A stretch of 13,935 bases of DNA, from positions 8,509 to 22,443 of the forward strand of contig DEIJ01000119.1 of NCBI GenBank assembly GCA_002352365.1. Reading direction: 5' to 3'. The translations under genes were made by a program, and so were the position numbers. Numbering within the stretch: position 1 is the first letter of the stretch; each line of letters starts with the position of its first letter. Under the pieces are notes generated by a model. That model had not been told where the DNA came from. It saw only the letters and a program-made list of their open reading frames with translations, and did no database searches. The DNA comes from Dehalococcoidia bacterium UBA2777 (GTDB lineage: Bacteria; Chloroflexota; Dehalococcoidia; UBA2247; UBA2777). This document shows positions 5,579 to 13,376 of this stretch, in pieces.

Positions 5579-7984
5579 TTAACCCTCTTCTTTTATTAAC
5601 TTTTTCTCCATCTCCAATACTTTCAAAGTGGTTTTCATCACACTGTCAGGGTTTAAAGATATGGAATCAATCCCCTCACGCACCAAGAACTGAGCAAACT
5701 CGGGGTAATCAGAGGGAGCCTGACCACATATCCCCACATGCCTGCCATTCCTCTTAGCCCCCTGAACGGCCATGCTCACCATCCTTTCGATGGCCATATT
5801 TCTTTCATCGAATATTGGGGCTACTAGCTCTGAATCTCGGTCCACTCCCAAGATGAGTTGAGTGAGATCGTTAGAGCCTATGGAGAAGCCGTCAAAGATT
5901 TGGCTGAATTCATCAACTAAGATAACATTCGATGGTATCTCACACATAACATAAACCTCCAAGTCCTTATCACCTCGCCTTAAGCTGTTCCTTTCCATTT
6001 CCTCCAAAACCTTTTTGCCCTCATCCACCGTCCTAACAAAGGGTATCATCAGCTTTACATTGGTGAGTCCCATCTCCTCTCTGACCTTTCTCATGGCAGC
6101 GCATTCGAGGGCAAAGGCCTCACGGTACCTTTCGCTATAGTAGCGTGAGGCTCCCCTGAAGCCCAGCATGGGATTAGCTTCGCTGGGCTCAAATTCCCTG
6201 CCCCCGATGAGGTTGGCATATTCATTGGACTTGAAGTCGCTCAGCCTCGTGATCACCTCCTTGGGATAGAAAGCGGCAGCGATGGTAGCCACACCCTCGG
6301 CGAGCTTATCTACAAAAAATCTTGGCTTATCTTCATACCCTGAGGTGATCTCCTCTACTTGGGCTTGCACTTTCTCATCTGTTATCTTATCAAAGTGCAC
6401 CAGAGCCAAAGGGTGAACCTTTATATAGGAGCCGATAATGAACTCCAGCCGGGCGAGGCCTACTCCGTCGTTGGGGATAAAGGAAAAGGCAAAAGCTTCC
6501 TCAGGATTCCCCAAATTCATCATAATTTTGGTCTTTGGTCTTCCCATCCCCCCAAGGGCAACCCTATCTACCTGGTATTTCAGCCCCCCAGCGAAGAGAT
6601 ACCCCGTCTCCCCTTCAGCGCAGGAGATAGTGGCCTCAATGCTTTCGGCCACCTTTGTGGTGCCATTCTGAGTGCCAACCACAGCCGGTACGCCCAGCTC
6701 CCGGCTGATGATGGCAGCGTGGCATGTCCGCCCACCTCTATTGGTGACAATCCCCGCGGCAACCTTCATGATGGGCTCCCAGTCCGGATCTGTCATATCG
6801 GTCACTAGTATCTCCCCAGGCTTAAACTCGGCTATGTCCTTCACCTCTTTTATGACCCGAGTTTTGCCCGTTGATATCTTCTCACCAACACTCCTCCCCG
6901 AAGCCAACACCTCGCCTCTTTCCAAAAGGGTATAGGTTTCCACCACATCCCGCCTCTTTTGGGAGTGGACAGTTTCCGGCCTGGCTTGAACCACAAATAG
7001 CTCTCCGCTGACGCCATCCTTAGCCCACTCAATGTCCATCGGCCTCAAAGTACCTGCTCTTTGAGAATAATGATCTTCGATGATCACCGCATATTCGGCA
7101 AGCTTTAAGACCTCTTCATCACTAAGGGCAAATCTTCTTCTTAGTTCCTTGGGGACGGTCACATTCTTGGTGGGATACTTGGCTGCAGTGGAGTAGATCA
7201 TCTTTAACTTTTTCTCTCCCACCACCCGCTTAATTATTGGCTTAAAGCCCCTCCTGAGGGTGGGTTTAAAGACATAAAATTCATCGGGATCGACGGCTCC
7301 CTGCACTACATTCTCTCCCAGACCATAGGCTGCGGTAATGAATACCACGTCGGGAAAACCAGTCTCGGTATCTATGGTAAACATGACCCCGCTAGTAGCT
7401 AAGTCTGAGCGCACCATTTTCTGAACACCTACGGAGAGCGCAATGCGGAGGTGATCGAAACCCAAATCTTCGCGGTAGGAAATGGCCCGATTAGTGAATA
7501 GGGAGGCAATACATCTCCTGGAAGCATCTATCAGGTTATAAGGGCCCCTTATGTTGAGATAGGTTTCTTGCTGCCCAGCAAAGGAAGCATCAGGGAGGTC
7601 CTCGGCTGTAGCCGAGCTCCTTACCGCTACATCAGCATCAGGACCATACTGCCGACATAGCTGGAGATAGGCCGCTACTATCTCCTCCTCCAAATCTTGG
7701 GGGAAAGGAGTATGAATTATAAGGTCTCTTATCCTTCGCCCTCTCCCCATCAGATTCTCAACATCACTTTTATCTAGCCCCCGCAGTTCCTGTTTAACTT
7801 TCTCCCTAGTCCCCGACTGATCCAAGAGGTACCAATAGGCATCAGCAGTTATGGCAAAACCATTGGGCACTTTCACCCCTAAAGGTGAGAGTTGGCAATA
7901 CATCTCCCCCAAAGAGGCATTCTTACCCCCCACCTGAGGGACGTCTTCAAGGGAAATCTCATTAAAGTAGCGGATAAATTTCAT
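5579..7984 (-). CDS. ppsA: Phosphoenolpyruvate synthase (pyruvate, water dikinase)
   Basis: Converts pyruvate, ATP and water to phosphoenolpyruvate, AMP and phosphate: the entry step of gluconeogenesis, expected in an organism assimilating acetate or pyruvate. The 801 residues match the E. coli enzyme (792) throughout. The N-terminal ATP-grasp domain has QVGGKNASLGEM (17-28) and VAVRSSATAEDLPDASFAGQ (119-138). The swivelling phosphohistidine domain has TNRGGRTCHAAIISRELG (414-431) with the phosphorylated His422. The C-terminal PEP-binding barrel has GFRGASRY (608-615), SIGSNDLTQL (701-710) and GICGQAPSD (751-759) with catalytic Cys753. These features, and the lack of the regulatory insert of PPDK, favour PpsA over pyruvate phosphate dikinase. 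The ATG lies eight bases after the dnaE stop; GGGAGGAG within the dnaE end is about 11-12 bases upstream, a rather long spacing. The segment at 305-315 (HYSQRAGTLRP) is longer than in the E. coli enzyme. Confidence 0.97.
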   Translation of the reverse strand: MKFIRYFNEISLEDVPQVGGKNASLGEMYCQLSPLGVKVPNGFAITADAYWYLLDQSGTREKVKQELRGLDKSDVENLMGRGRRIRDLIIHTPFPQDLEEEIVAAYLQLCRQYGPDADVAVRSSATAEDLPDASFAGQQETYLNIRGPYNLIDASRRCIASLFTNRAISYREDLGFDHLRIALSVGVQKMVRSDLATSGVMFTIDTETGFPDVVFITAAYGLGENVVQGAVDPDEFYVFKPTLRRGFKPIIKRVVGEKKLKMIYSTAAKYPTKNVTVPKELRRRFALSDEEVLKLAEYAVIIEDHYSQRAGTLRPMDIEWAKDGVSGELFVVQARPETVHSQKRRDVVETYTLLERGEVLASGRSVGEKISTGKTRVIKEVKDIAEFKPGEILVTDMTDPDWEPIMKVAAGIVTNRGGRTCHAAIISRELGVPAVVGTQNGTTKVAESIEATISCAEGETGYLFAGGLKYQVDRVALGGMGRPKTKIMMNLGNPEEAFAFSFIPNDGVGLARLEFIIGSYIKVHPLALVHFDKITDEKVQAQVEEITSGYEDKPRFFVDKLAEGVATIAAAFYPKEVITRLSDFKSNEYANLIGGREFEPSEANPMLGFRGASRYYSERYREAFALECAAMRKVREEMGLTNVKLMIPFVRTVDEGKKVLEEMERNSLRRGDKDLEVYVMCEIPSNVILVDEFSQIFDGFSIGSNDLTQLILGVDRDSELVAPIFDERNMAIERMVSMAVQGAKRNGRHVGICGQAPSDYPEFAQFLVREGIDSISLNPDSVMKTTLKVLEMEKKLIKEEG

Positions 7985-7992
7985 TCCAGCGG

Positions 7993-10900
7993 TTACTCCT
8001 CCCTTTGTTCAATTATCAGCCTTTCATTGGCTATGTCAAGAAGGCGCTGATGGAGTTCAGGGCAGCAGTTAGTGGCAATCTCGGGCATCTCGAAATTGAC
8101 TGTTCCCTCCTCGGTAGCGACGGCAAAATATACCGGTTCTTCACCAGGATACTCCCTGACAATGCCCAATATCTCACTGAGTTGAGCCAAATCAGCCTGT
8201 CTATTTCCCGTCTGAGTTAGGCTGATCACTAACCCAATTTTCTTTTTCGGAGGCTCAGTTGCTCGGTACTTTTGGACTTGTTCGCAAACCAGCTGCACTT
8301 TTTCCTCTCTCACCTTGACCTTTCCTTGAACTAGAAGCATATTCCCCTCAACCCAAAGCCCTTCAGTCTGTTGATAAAGCTCCGGCCAGCAAGTAACCTC
8401 AATTGCACCAACAAGGTCTTCTAGGACAGCTATAACAAAAGAGCGCTTGTTTTTGGTGACCAATTTCCGCACTGAACTGACCATGCCGGCTACCACCACC
8501 ACCTGTCCTACCATCTCAGCATCAATTTGCCCACATAAAGTGGTAGTATTTGATAAAAAGCTTCCCTTGGTGTATTGATGCCAAGGGTGCTCTGAGAAAT
8601 ACACCCCCAAAAGCTCCTTCTCCTCAGCCAGCCTCTGTTTAACAGGGAGTTCTACCTCTTCCAGGTCTAAGCTTGGTAGAGGTGAAGGCAAGCTCTCACC
8701 CCAGAGATTGAACATGCTGACTTGGCCGATCTCCCTCGAGCGTTGCTCCCGCTGGGCTAAAGAAAGAATACAATCAATGCCCCCAAGCAATGCCCCGCGG
8801 TTGCCCAAGCAGTCCATTGCCCCCGCCCGAATCAGACTTTCCATTACCTTCTTATTAACACCATGCAAGTTGGCGCGACAGCATAAATCCTCAATGGATT
8901 TGAACACTCCTCCTAACCTTCGGGAATCAACAATAGGTTCTATGCCCCCTATACCTACATTCTTAATATCTGCCAATCCAAAGCGAATAGCTGGGGCTGC
9001 CTCCCTTTCGATATTGAAGGTTAGCTCACTCTTATTTATATCGGGGGGCAAAACTTTGATGCCTAGCCGTTGACATTCCACCACCGCAGCAGCAATCTTA
9101 TCTTGCTGGCCGGAGTTGGTGCGAAGGTATGCCGTCATATACTCCTCAGGATAGTTTGCCTTAAGATAGGCAGTTTGATAGGCGATCATAGCATAGCTTA
9201 CACTATGAGCTTTATTAAAGGCGTAGCCGGCAAAGGGCTCAATGAGGTTGAAAACCTCTCCAGCCAAATCTTCATCAAATCCTTTCTTTTTTGCCCCACG
9301 GATAAAGCGCTTTCGCTCTTTTTTCATTATCTCGGGGATCTTTTTCCCCATTGCCTTGCGTACAATATCCGCCTCACCCAAGCTATAGCCGGAGAAGGCT
9401 TGCACGATGCGTAGCACCTGATCTTGATAGACGATAACGCCATAGGTCTCCTCAAGAATCTCAGCTAAGGCGGGGTGAGGATAGCGGATAGATTTGGGGT
9501 TGTGTTTGGCCTTAATGAAAGTGGAAATATGCTCCTTCGGACCGGGGCGATAAAGCGCTACCATGGCAGCAATATCACCCAGTGAGGTAGGCTTCAGCTC
9601 CTTAATATAACGCCTCATCCCCTCCCCTTCCAACTGGAAGATACCCAAAGTCTCCCCCGAGGAAAGTAGCTCAAAGGTCTTAGCATCATCCAAGGGCAGG
9701 GCAGTTAGCTCGATATCCACACCTCGCGTCTTTCGGATTATCTCCCTAGTCTTGGCCAAGGTGGTAAGGTTAGCCAGCCCTAAAAGATCCATCTTAAGCA
9801 AACCCACTCGGCTTACGCTTTCCATGCTGAACTGGGTGGTCAATACACCGTCCCCTTTGCCCACCTGCTGGAGAGGCAGGTAGTTGATCAGCTCATCATC
9901 GGATATCACCACCCCAGCGGCATGGGTGCTGGCATGGCGAGCAATGCCCTCCAATTTCATCGCCGAATCAATCAACTGGTGCACCGCAGCATCCTCCTGG
10001 TAGCTGTGACCGAGTTCCTCGCTCTCTTCCAGCGCACGCTTTAGAGTGATCCCCACCCCAAAGGGAACTGTTCTCGCTACTCGATCAACCTGGCTATATG
10101 GCATACCCAAAGCTCGCCCTACATCCCTGATAGCCGCTCTCGCCCCCAAGGTGCCAAAGGTGATAATCTGCGCCACCCGATCATGCCCATATTTTTGGAC
10201 TACATAAGAGATAACCTCATCGCGGTGGTTGTCTTGAAAATCAAGATCGATATCTGGCATTTCCTTGCGTTCCACATTGAGAAAGCGCTCAAAAATGAGC
10301 TGATGCTTCATGGGATCGATGTCAGTAACCCCTATAGTGTACAGGGCAAGGCTGGCAGCAGCACTCCCCCGCACGCCGGAAAGGATATTGCGTGCCTTAG
10401 CAAAGGAAACGATATCCCAAACGACGAGGAAGTAATCAGCAAATTGGGTGAGGCGGATCACCTCTAGCTCGTAACTTAGCCGCTGCTGTAGCTGTGGGGT
10501 GAGGAGAGGATAGCGCTGATCTAAACCTTGCCAGCAAAGCTCGGCCAAATACTCATCGGCACTTTTCCCCTGGGGTGTGGCCACCTGGGGGAGATGAGTT
10601 TGGCCAAACTCCATTTCAAAGGAGCACATCTGGGCAATACACTCGCTATTCTCAATGGCTTGAGGGAGGTCGGTGAAAAGAGCTGCCATCTCTTGAGGAC
10701 TCATGAGGTAAAAGGAATCTCCTCCCATCCTCATCCTCTTATCATCATAAATAGAGGTATTGGTCTGAATGCAAAGGAGAAGATCATGAGCTGAGGCATC
10801 CTCTTTATTGATATAATGGACATCATTGGTGGCCACAATAGGGATGTTTAGCTCAGCACTCAAGCTGAGCAGGTTCGGCTCGATTCTTTCCAACTCAGGC

Positions 10901-11424
10901 ATAGGATGCCGTTGAACTTCTAGGTAGTAATCTCCAAAGACCTCTTTATACCATTGAGCCGAGGCGTGTGCCTTTGAGATGTCTCCCGCCAGGATAAGCC
11001 GGGCTATCTCTCCGGAGGCACAACCGGAAAGGGCAATAAGACCGTGGTGATATTGGGTGAGGAGCTCCTTATCTACCCTTGGTTTATAGTAGAAACCCTC
11101 AAGGTAAGCCTTGGTACTTAGCTGGAGCAAGTTTTGATATCCTATCTTATCCTTAGCCAGCAAAACAAGATGATACGGGCTCCTATCAGCCGCATTGCGG
11201 CTATGCCGAGTTTGGGGTGCTACATAGAACTCACAGCCAATGATTGGCTTTATCCCCGCTTCTTTGGCTGCCAGATAAAAATCAACCACGCCATATAAAG
11301 CGCCGTGGTCGGTGATCGCCAAGCTCTCCATGCCTAGCTCTTTGGCTTTCCAGACAACCTCTCTGATCCGGCACATGCCATCAAGAAGACTGTATTCCGT
11401 ATGAACATGGAGGTGGGTAAACAT
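7993..11424 (-). CDS. dnaE: DNA polymerase III alpha subunit
   Basis: Replicative polymerase, 1143 residues, DnaE1-like. The N-terminal PHP domain (1-about 280) appears to keep all nine metal ligands known from M. tuberculosis DnaE1: H6, H8, D15, H40, E65, H85, C135, D201 and H203. The palm carries PDIDLDF (390-396) and KMDLLG (545-550), giving catalytic Asp393, Asp395 and Asp546. The helix-hairpin-helix region is around 780-880. QVSMF (901-905) matches the internal sliding-clamp binding motif. An OB-fold follows (about 970-1050, GQVVVVAGMVSSV to VQLVCEQV), then a C-terminal region expected to contact tau. The intact PHP site suggests built-in 3'-5' proofreading. The ATG has AAGGGGG six bases upstream. 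It is preceded by a repeat-rich 87-bp spacer and followed closely by ppsA, an unusual pairing with no known functional link. Confidence 0.98.
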   Translation of the reverse strand: MFTHLHVHTEYSLLDGMCRIREVVWKAKELGMESLAITDHGALYGVVDFYLAAKEAGIKPIIGCEFYVAPQTRHSRNAADRSPYHLVLLAKDKIGYQNLLQLSTKAYLEGFYYKPRVDKELLTQYHHGLIALSGCASGEIARLILAGDISKAHASAQWYKEVFGDYYLEVQRHPMPELERIEPNLLSLSAELNIPIVATNDVHYINKEDASAHDLLLCIQTNTSIYDDKRMRMGGDSFYLMSPQEMAALFTDLPQAIENSECIAQMCSFEMEFGQTHLPQVATPQGKSADEYLAELCWQGLDQRYPLLTPQLQQRLSYELEVIRLTQFADYFLVVWDIVSFAKARNILSGVRGSAAASLALYTIGVTDIDPMKHQLIFERFLNVERKEMPDIDLDFQDNHRDEVISYVVQKYGHDRVAQIITFGTLGARAAIRDVGRALGMPYSQVDRVARTVPFGVGITLKRALEESEELGHSYQEDAAVHQLIDSAMKLEGIARHASTHAAGVVISDDELINYLPLQQVGKGDGVLTTQFSMESVSRVGLLKMDLLGLANLTTLAKTREIIRKTRGVDIELTALPLDDAKTFELLSSGETLGIFQLEGEGMRRYIKELKPTSLGDIAAMVALYRPGPKEHISTFIKAKHNPKSIRYPHPALAEILEETYGVIVYQDQVLRIVQAFSGYSLGEADIVRKAMGKKIPEIMKKERKRFIRGAKKKGFDEDLAGEVFNLIEPFAGYAFNKAHSVSYAMIAYQTAYLKANYPEEYMTAYLRTNSGQQDKIAAAVVECQRLGIKVLPPDINKSELTFNIEREAAPAIRFGLADIKNVGIGGIEPIVDSRRLGGVFKSIEDLCCRANLHGVNKKVMESLIRAGAMDCLGNRGALLGGIDCILSLAQREQRSREIGQVSMFNLWGESLPSPLPSLDLEEVELPVKQRLAEEKELLGVYFSEHPWHQYTKGSFLSNTTTLCGQIDAEMVGQVVVVAGMVSSVRKLVTKNKRSFVIAVLEDLVGAIEVTCWPELYQQTEGLWVEGNMLLVQGKVKVREEKVQLVCEQVQKYRATEPPKKKIGLVISLTQTGNRQADLAQLSEILGIVREYPGEEPVYFAVATEEGTVNFEMPEIATNCCPELHQRLLDIANERLIIEQREE

Positions 11425-11447
11425 TTAATACCCCCTTAACTAGTTCT

Positions 11448-11475
11448 CCATGAAAAATTCGCCCTTTTTCATAGG
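11448..11475. repeat. A/T-rich inverted repeat upstream of dnaE (hairpin A)
   Basis: ATGAAAAA (11450-11457) and TTTTTCAT (11465-11472) are perfect 8-bp arms around a 7-base loop (TTCGCCC). CC (11448-11449) and GG (11474-11475) extend the stem past a bulged A. It lies 25-50 bases before the dnaE start. Bases 11474-11475 are shared with the adjoining G/C-rich hairpin, so both cannot form fully at once. Confidence 0.6.
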
Positions 11476-11514
11476 GGCCCCGATTTGATGGGGTCCCAAA
11501 TACGAAGTTTTTCA
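11451..11514. repeat. Outer inverted arms enclosing both hairpins (possible small repeat element or attenuator)
   Basis: TGAAAAATTCG (11451-11461) is the reverse complement of CGAAGTTTTTCA (11503-11514) except for one extra G. The outer arms bracket hairpin B, and the left arm is the same sequence used by hairpin A, so pairing with the far arm and with the near arm exclude each other. The right arm supplies the nadD stop codon (TGA at 11514-11512). This could be a palindromic miniature repeat or a transcription attenuator between nadD and dnaE; I cannot tell which. Confidence 0.45.
11474..11497. repeat. G/C-rich inverted repeat between nadD and dnaE (hairpin B)
   Basis: GGGGCCCC (11474-11481) pairs with GGGGTCCC (11490-11497) around an 8-base loop. 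As minus-strand RNA there is one A-C mismatch in eight pairs; as plus-strand RNA it is a G-U pair. The left arm is itself palindromic. No T-run follows directly in either direction, so it is not a classical terminator by itself, though it may end the nadD transcript together with the flanking arms. Confidence 0.55.
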
Positions 11515-12132
11515 CCCAATAGCTAACTTATGGTATAGTCCGTGTTCCGATATATACCTCTCCACTGCCTCAGGCACCTGGTAGCGAATGGGAAGCCCCG
11601 AAGCTACCCGAAAGCGGATTTGAGAGGAACTGACCGCTATCTGAGGCACCTCTACCAAGGTAATGCGGGTTGAAATCCCAGGGATAGCTCCCTCAAGATG
11701 AATAGAATGCGGTGAAACCGAGCCGGGACGGGTGAAGGTTATCAGTTGACACATCTCGACTAAACGTGCTGCCTCCTTCCACTGCGGAAGTGCAAACAGA
11801 GCATCGCTGCCCAAGAGGAAGGAAAGGCGGCAGCTTTCACCAAATTGGTGCTTAAGGAGAGTAATGGTATCCACCGAATAGGAAGGACCAGCTCGGTCAA
11901 CTTCTACTCTGGAGAGAGTGAAATAATCATTAGAGGCAATGGCAAGCTCGACCATCTTCACCCGATGATGGGCCAGGGTAATAACACTATCTGCCTTAAA
12001 ACAAGGTTGCCCAGTAGGGACAAAGAGTATCTGGGCAAATCCCAACTTTAACCTTAGCTCCTCAGCCACAATGAGATGCCCCAAATGAATGGGGTCAAAA
12101 GTGCCCCCGAAAATGCCTATATCCACTCCCAC
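11512..12132 (-). CDS. nadD: Nicotinate-mononucleotide adenylyltransferase
   Basis: Transfers AMP from ATP to nicotinate mononucleotide, making deamido-NAD, the shared step of bacterial NAD synthesis. The 206-residue cytoplasmic protein has the nucleotidyltransferase motif GGTFDPIHLGH (9-19), the NadD-specific PSYSVDT (83-89), LGSD with LPQWK (107-119), and the second ATP motif VSSSQIR (167-173), where ISSTxIR is usual. The GTG start at 12132 overlaps the last 16 bases of obgE; GGAG seven bases upstream supports it over the in-frame GTG at 12126. obgE-nadD adjacency is common in bacteria, but the usual following gene rsfS is not here: the next gene is dnaE. The stop codon falls inside a repeat arm. 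Confidence 0.95.
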   Translation of the reverse strand: MGVDIGIFGGTFDPIHLGHLIVAEELRLKLGFAQILFVPTGQPCFKADSVITLAHHRVKMVELAIASNDYFTLSRVEVDRAGPSYSVDTITLLKHQFGESCRLSFLLGSDALFALPQWKEAARLVEMCQLITFTRPGSVSPHSIHLEGAIPGISTRITLVEVPQIAVSSSQIRFRVASGLPIRYQVPEAVERYISEHGLYHKLAIG

Positions 12133-13373
12133 TCTTTGTCTCCAATACGGATCTTATCCCCCGCCTTTACCCCCGCTTTCAACAGCGCCTTAGTTGCCCC
12201 TGATCTAGTTAATTGCTTGCGGAGATACCCCCAAGCTCCGGGGCTCGAGGTATCAGTCAGTGCCCCCAGCCTTTCCAGGCGAGGCGAGAAGAGCAAAAAG
12301 GTGTCACCTTCTTTAGTCACCCTGACCTCTTCTCTGGGTTTGGGATGATGGACTACAAGCGGGGTTGCCTCTACGCATCTTTCGCTCCTTAGCTCGGATA
12401 GCCTGTTGACTACCGAAGTGACCAGTTCCCCGATATTCTGTTTGGTCACTGCTGAAATAAAAAAGAGCGGTAGGCCAAGGGGAGAAAGCTCTTGCTTGAG
12501 CTCAGGTATTCTAGCCTGAACCTCAGCAAGATCAACTTTATTAACCACCACAATTTGAGGATTGTCGGCCAAACTGGGCTGATAAGAAGTAAGCTCCTCG
12601 TTTACTGTTTTCCAGTCATTGTGGGGACTAGCTGAGGTTCCGTCAAGAAGATGGATAAAAAGTTTAGTACGCTCACTATGGCGCAAGAAGTGATGCCCTA
12701 AACCACGACCGAGATGTGCCCCACGGATAAGTCCAGGAATTTCGGCTAAGATGAAGCTCGTCTTCCCTACTTCTACCACCCCCAGAACGGGCTCCTGGGT
12801 AGTAAATGGCCAGTCAGCAATTTTTGGTCTTGCTGCAGAGACAGCAGCAAGCAATGTAGACTTGCCCACGCTGGGATAGCCGATAATCCCTACATCGGCA
12901 ATAAGCTTTAAGTCGAGTATTATCCCACCCTCCTCTCCAGGTTCACCTTTCTGAGCAAAACGCGGTGTTTGAAGAGTAGAAGTAGCAAAGTGAGCATTAC
13001 CACGTCCTCCCCTCCCCCCCTTAGCTACCAACACCGACTGCCCCTCTTTGGCCAAATCAGCAAGCAGAACGTCTCTTTCTCCTTTACGCCACACCATCGT
13101 CCCTAAAGGCACCGTAAGGGTGAGATCTGCTCCATTCCTACCATGTTTATCTTTGGCACCACCTCTCCCGCCATCCTGAGCCTTGAAATGGCGCCTATAC
13201 CTGAACCTGCCCAAGGTGTTGACTCCACTATCAGCTACAATGACCACGTCTCCACCCTTCCCCCCATCACCCCCATCCGGACCGCCAAAGGGCACAAATT
13301 TCTCCCGGCGGAAGCTCACTATTCCATCGCCTCCATCCCCTGCTTTAACCTTGATTTCCACCCTATCCAGCAT
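12117..13373 (-). CDS. obgE: Obg/CgtA family GTPase
   Basis: Essential ribosome-associated GTPase acting in large-subunit assembly and stress signalling. The 418 residues show three domains. The glycine-rich Obg fold covers 1-about 157 (AGDGGDGIVSFRREKF, GGPDGGDGGKGGDV, GGRGGRGN). The G domain is about 158-327. The OCT domain is about 335-418, found in some lineages including Chloroflexota and Firmicutes. G-domain motifs are G1 GYPSVGKST (165-173), switch I FTTQEPVLG (190-198), G3 EIPG (211-214), G4 NKVD (278-281) and G5 SAV (307-309). G3 normally reads DxxG; here Asp is replaced by Glu211, and the usual GLIEGA is GLIRGA. The ATG lies three bases after the stop of the preceding peptidase-like gene with only a weak ribosome site, suggesting coupled translation. 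The end overlaps nadD. Confidence 0.97.
   Translation of the reverse strand: MLDRVEIKVKAGDGGDGIVSFRREKFVPFGGPDGGDGGKGGDVVIVADSGVNTLGRFRYRRHFKAQDGGRGGAKDKHGRNGADLTLTVPLGTMVWRKGERDVLLADLAKEGQSVLVAKGGRGGRGNAHFATSTLQTPRFAQKGEPGEEGGIILDLKLIADVGIIGYPSVGKSTLLAAVSAARPKIADWPFTTQEPVLGVVEVGKTSFILAEIPGLIRGAHLGRGLGHHFLRHSERTKLFIHLLDGTSASPHNDWKTVNEELTSYQPSLADNPQIVVVNKVDLAEVQARIPELKQELSPLGLPLFFISAVTKQNIGELVTSVVNRLSELRSERCVEATPLVVHHPKPREEVRVTKEGDTFLLFSPRLERLGALTDTSSPGAWGYLRKQLTRSGATKALLKAGVKAGDKIRIGDKEWEWI
12140..12143 (-). promoter_or_regulatory. Ribosome binding site GGAG for nadD inside obgE
   Basis: GGAG on the minus strand, seven bases before GTG at 12132-12130 and within the last codons of obgE. It selects the first of two in-frame GTG codons and implies that nadD is translated from the obgE message. 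Confidence 0.6.
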
Positions 13374-13376
13374 ATT

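Noticed and set aside
6359..6808. A 149-codon open frame on the plus strand, with overlapping smaller frames on both strands
   Set aside because: It lies antisense within ppsA, resembles no protein, has no ribosome site, and is explained by the codon pattern of the real gene.
5579..7984. Reading this gene as pyruvate phosphate dikinase (ppdK)
   Set aside because: Length and the positions of His422 and Cys753 match phosphoenolpyruvate synthase closely, and motif wording (VRSSATAEDLPDASFAGQ, GICGQAPSD) is that of PpsA.
8005..10794. Plus-strand open frames of 71-121 codons opposite dnaE
   Set aside because: They are shadows of conserved dnaE codons, without starts supported by ribosome sites.
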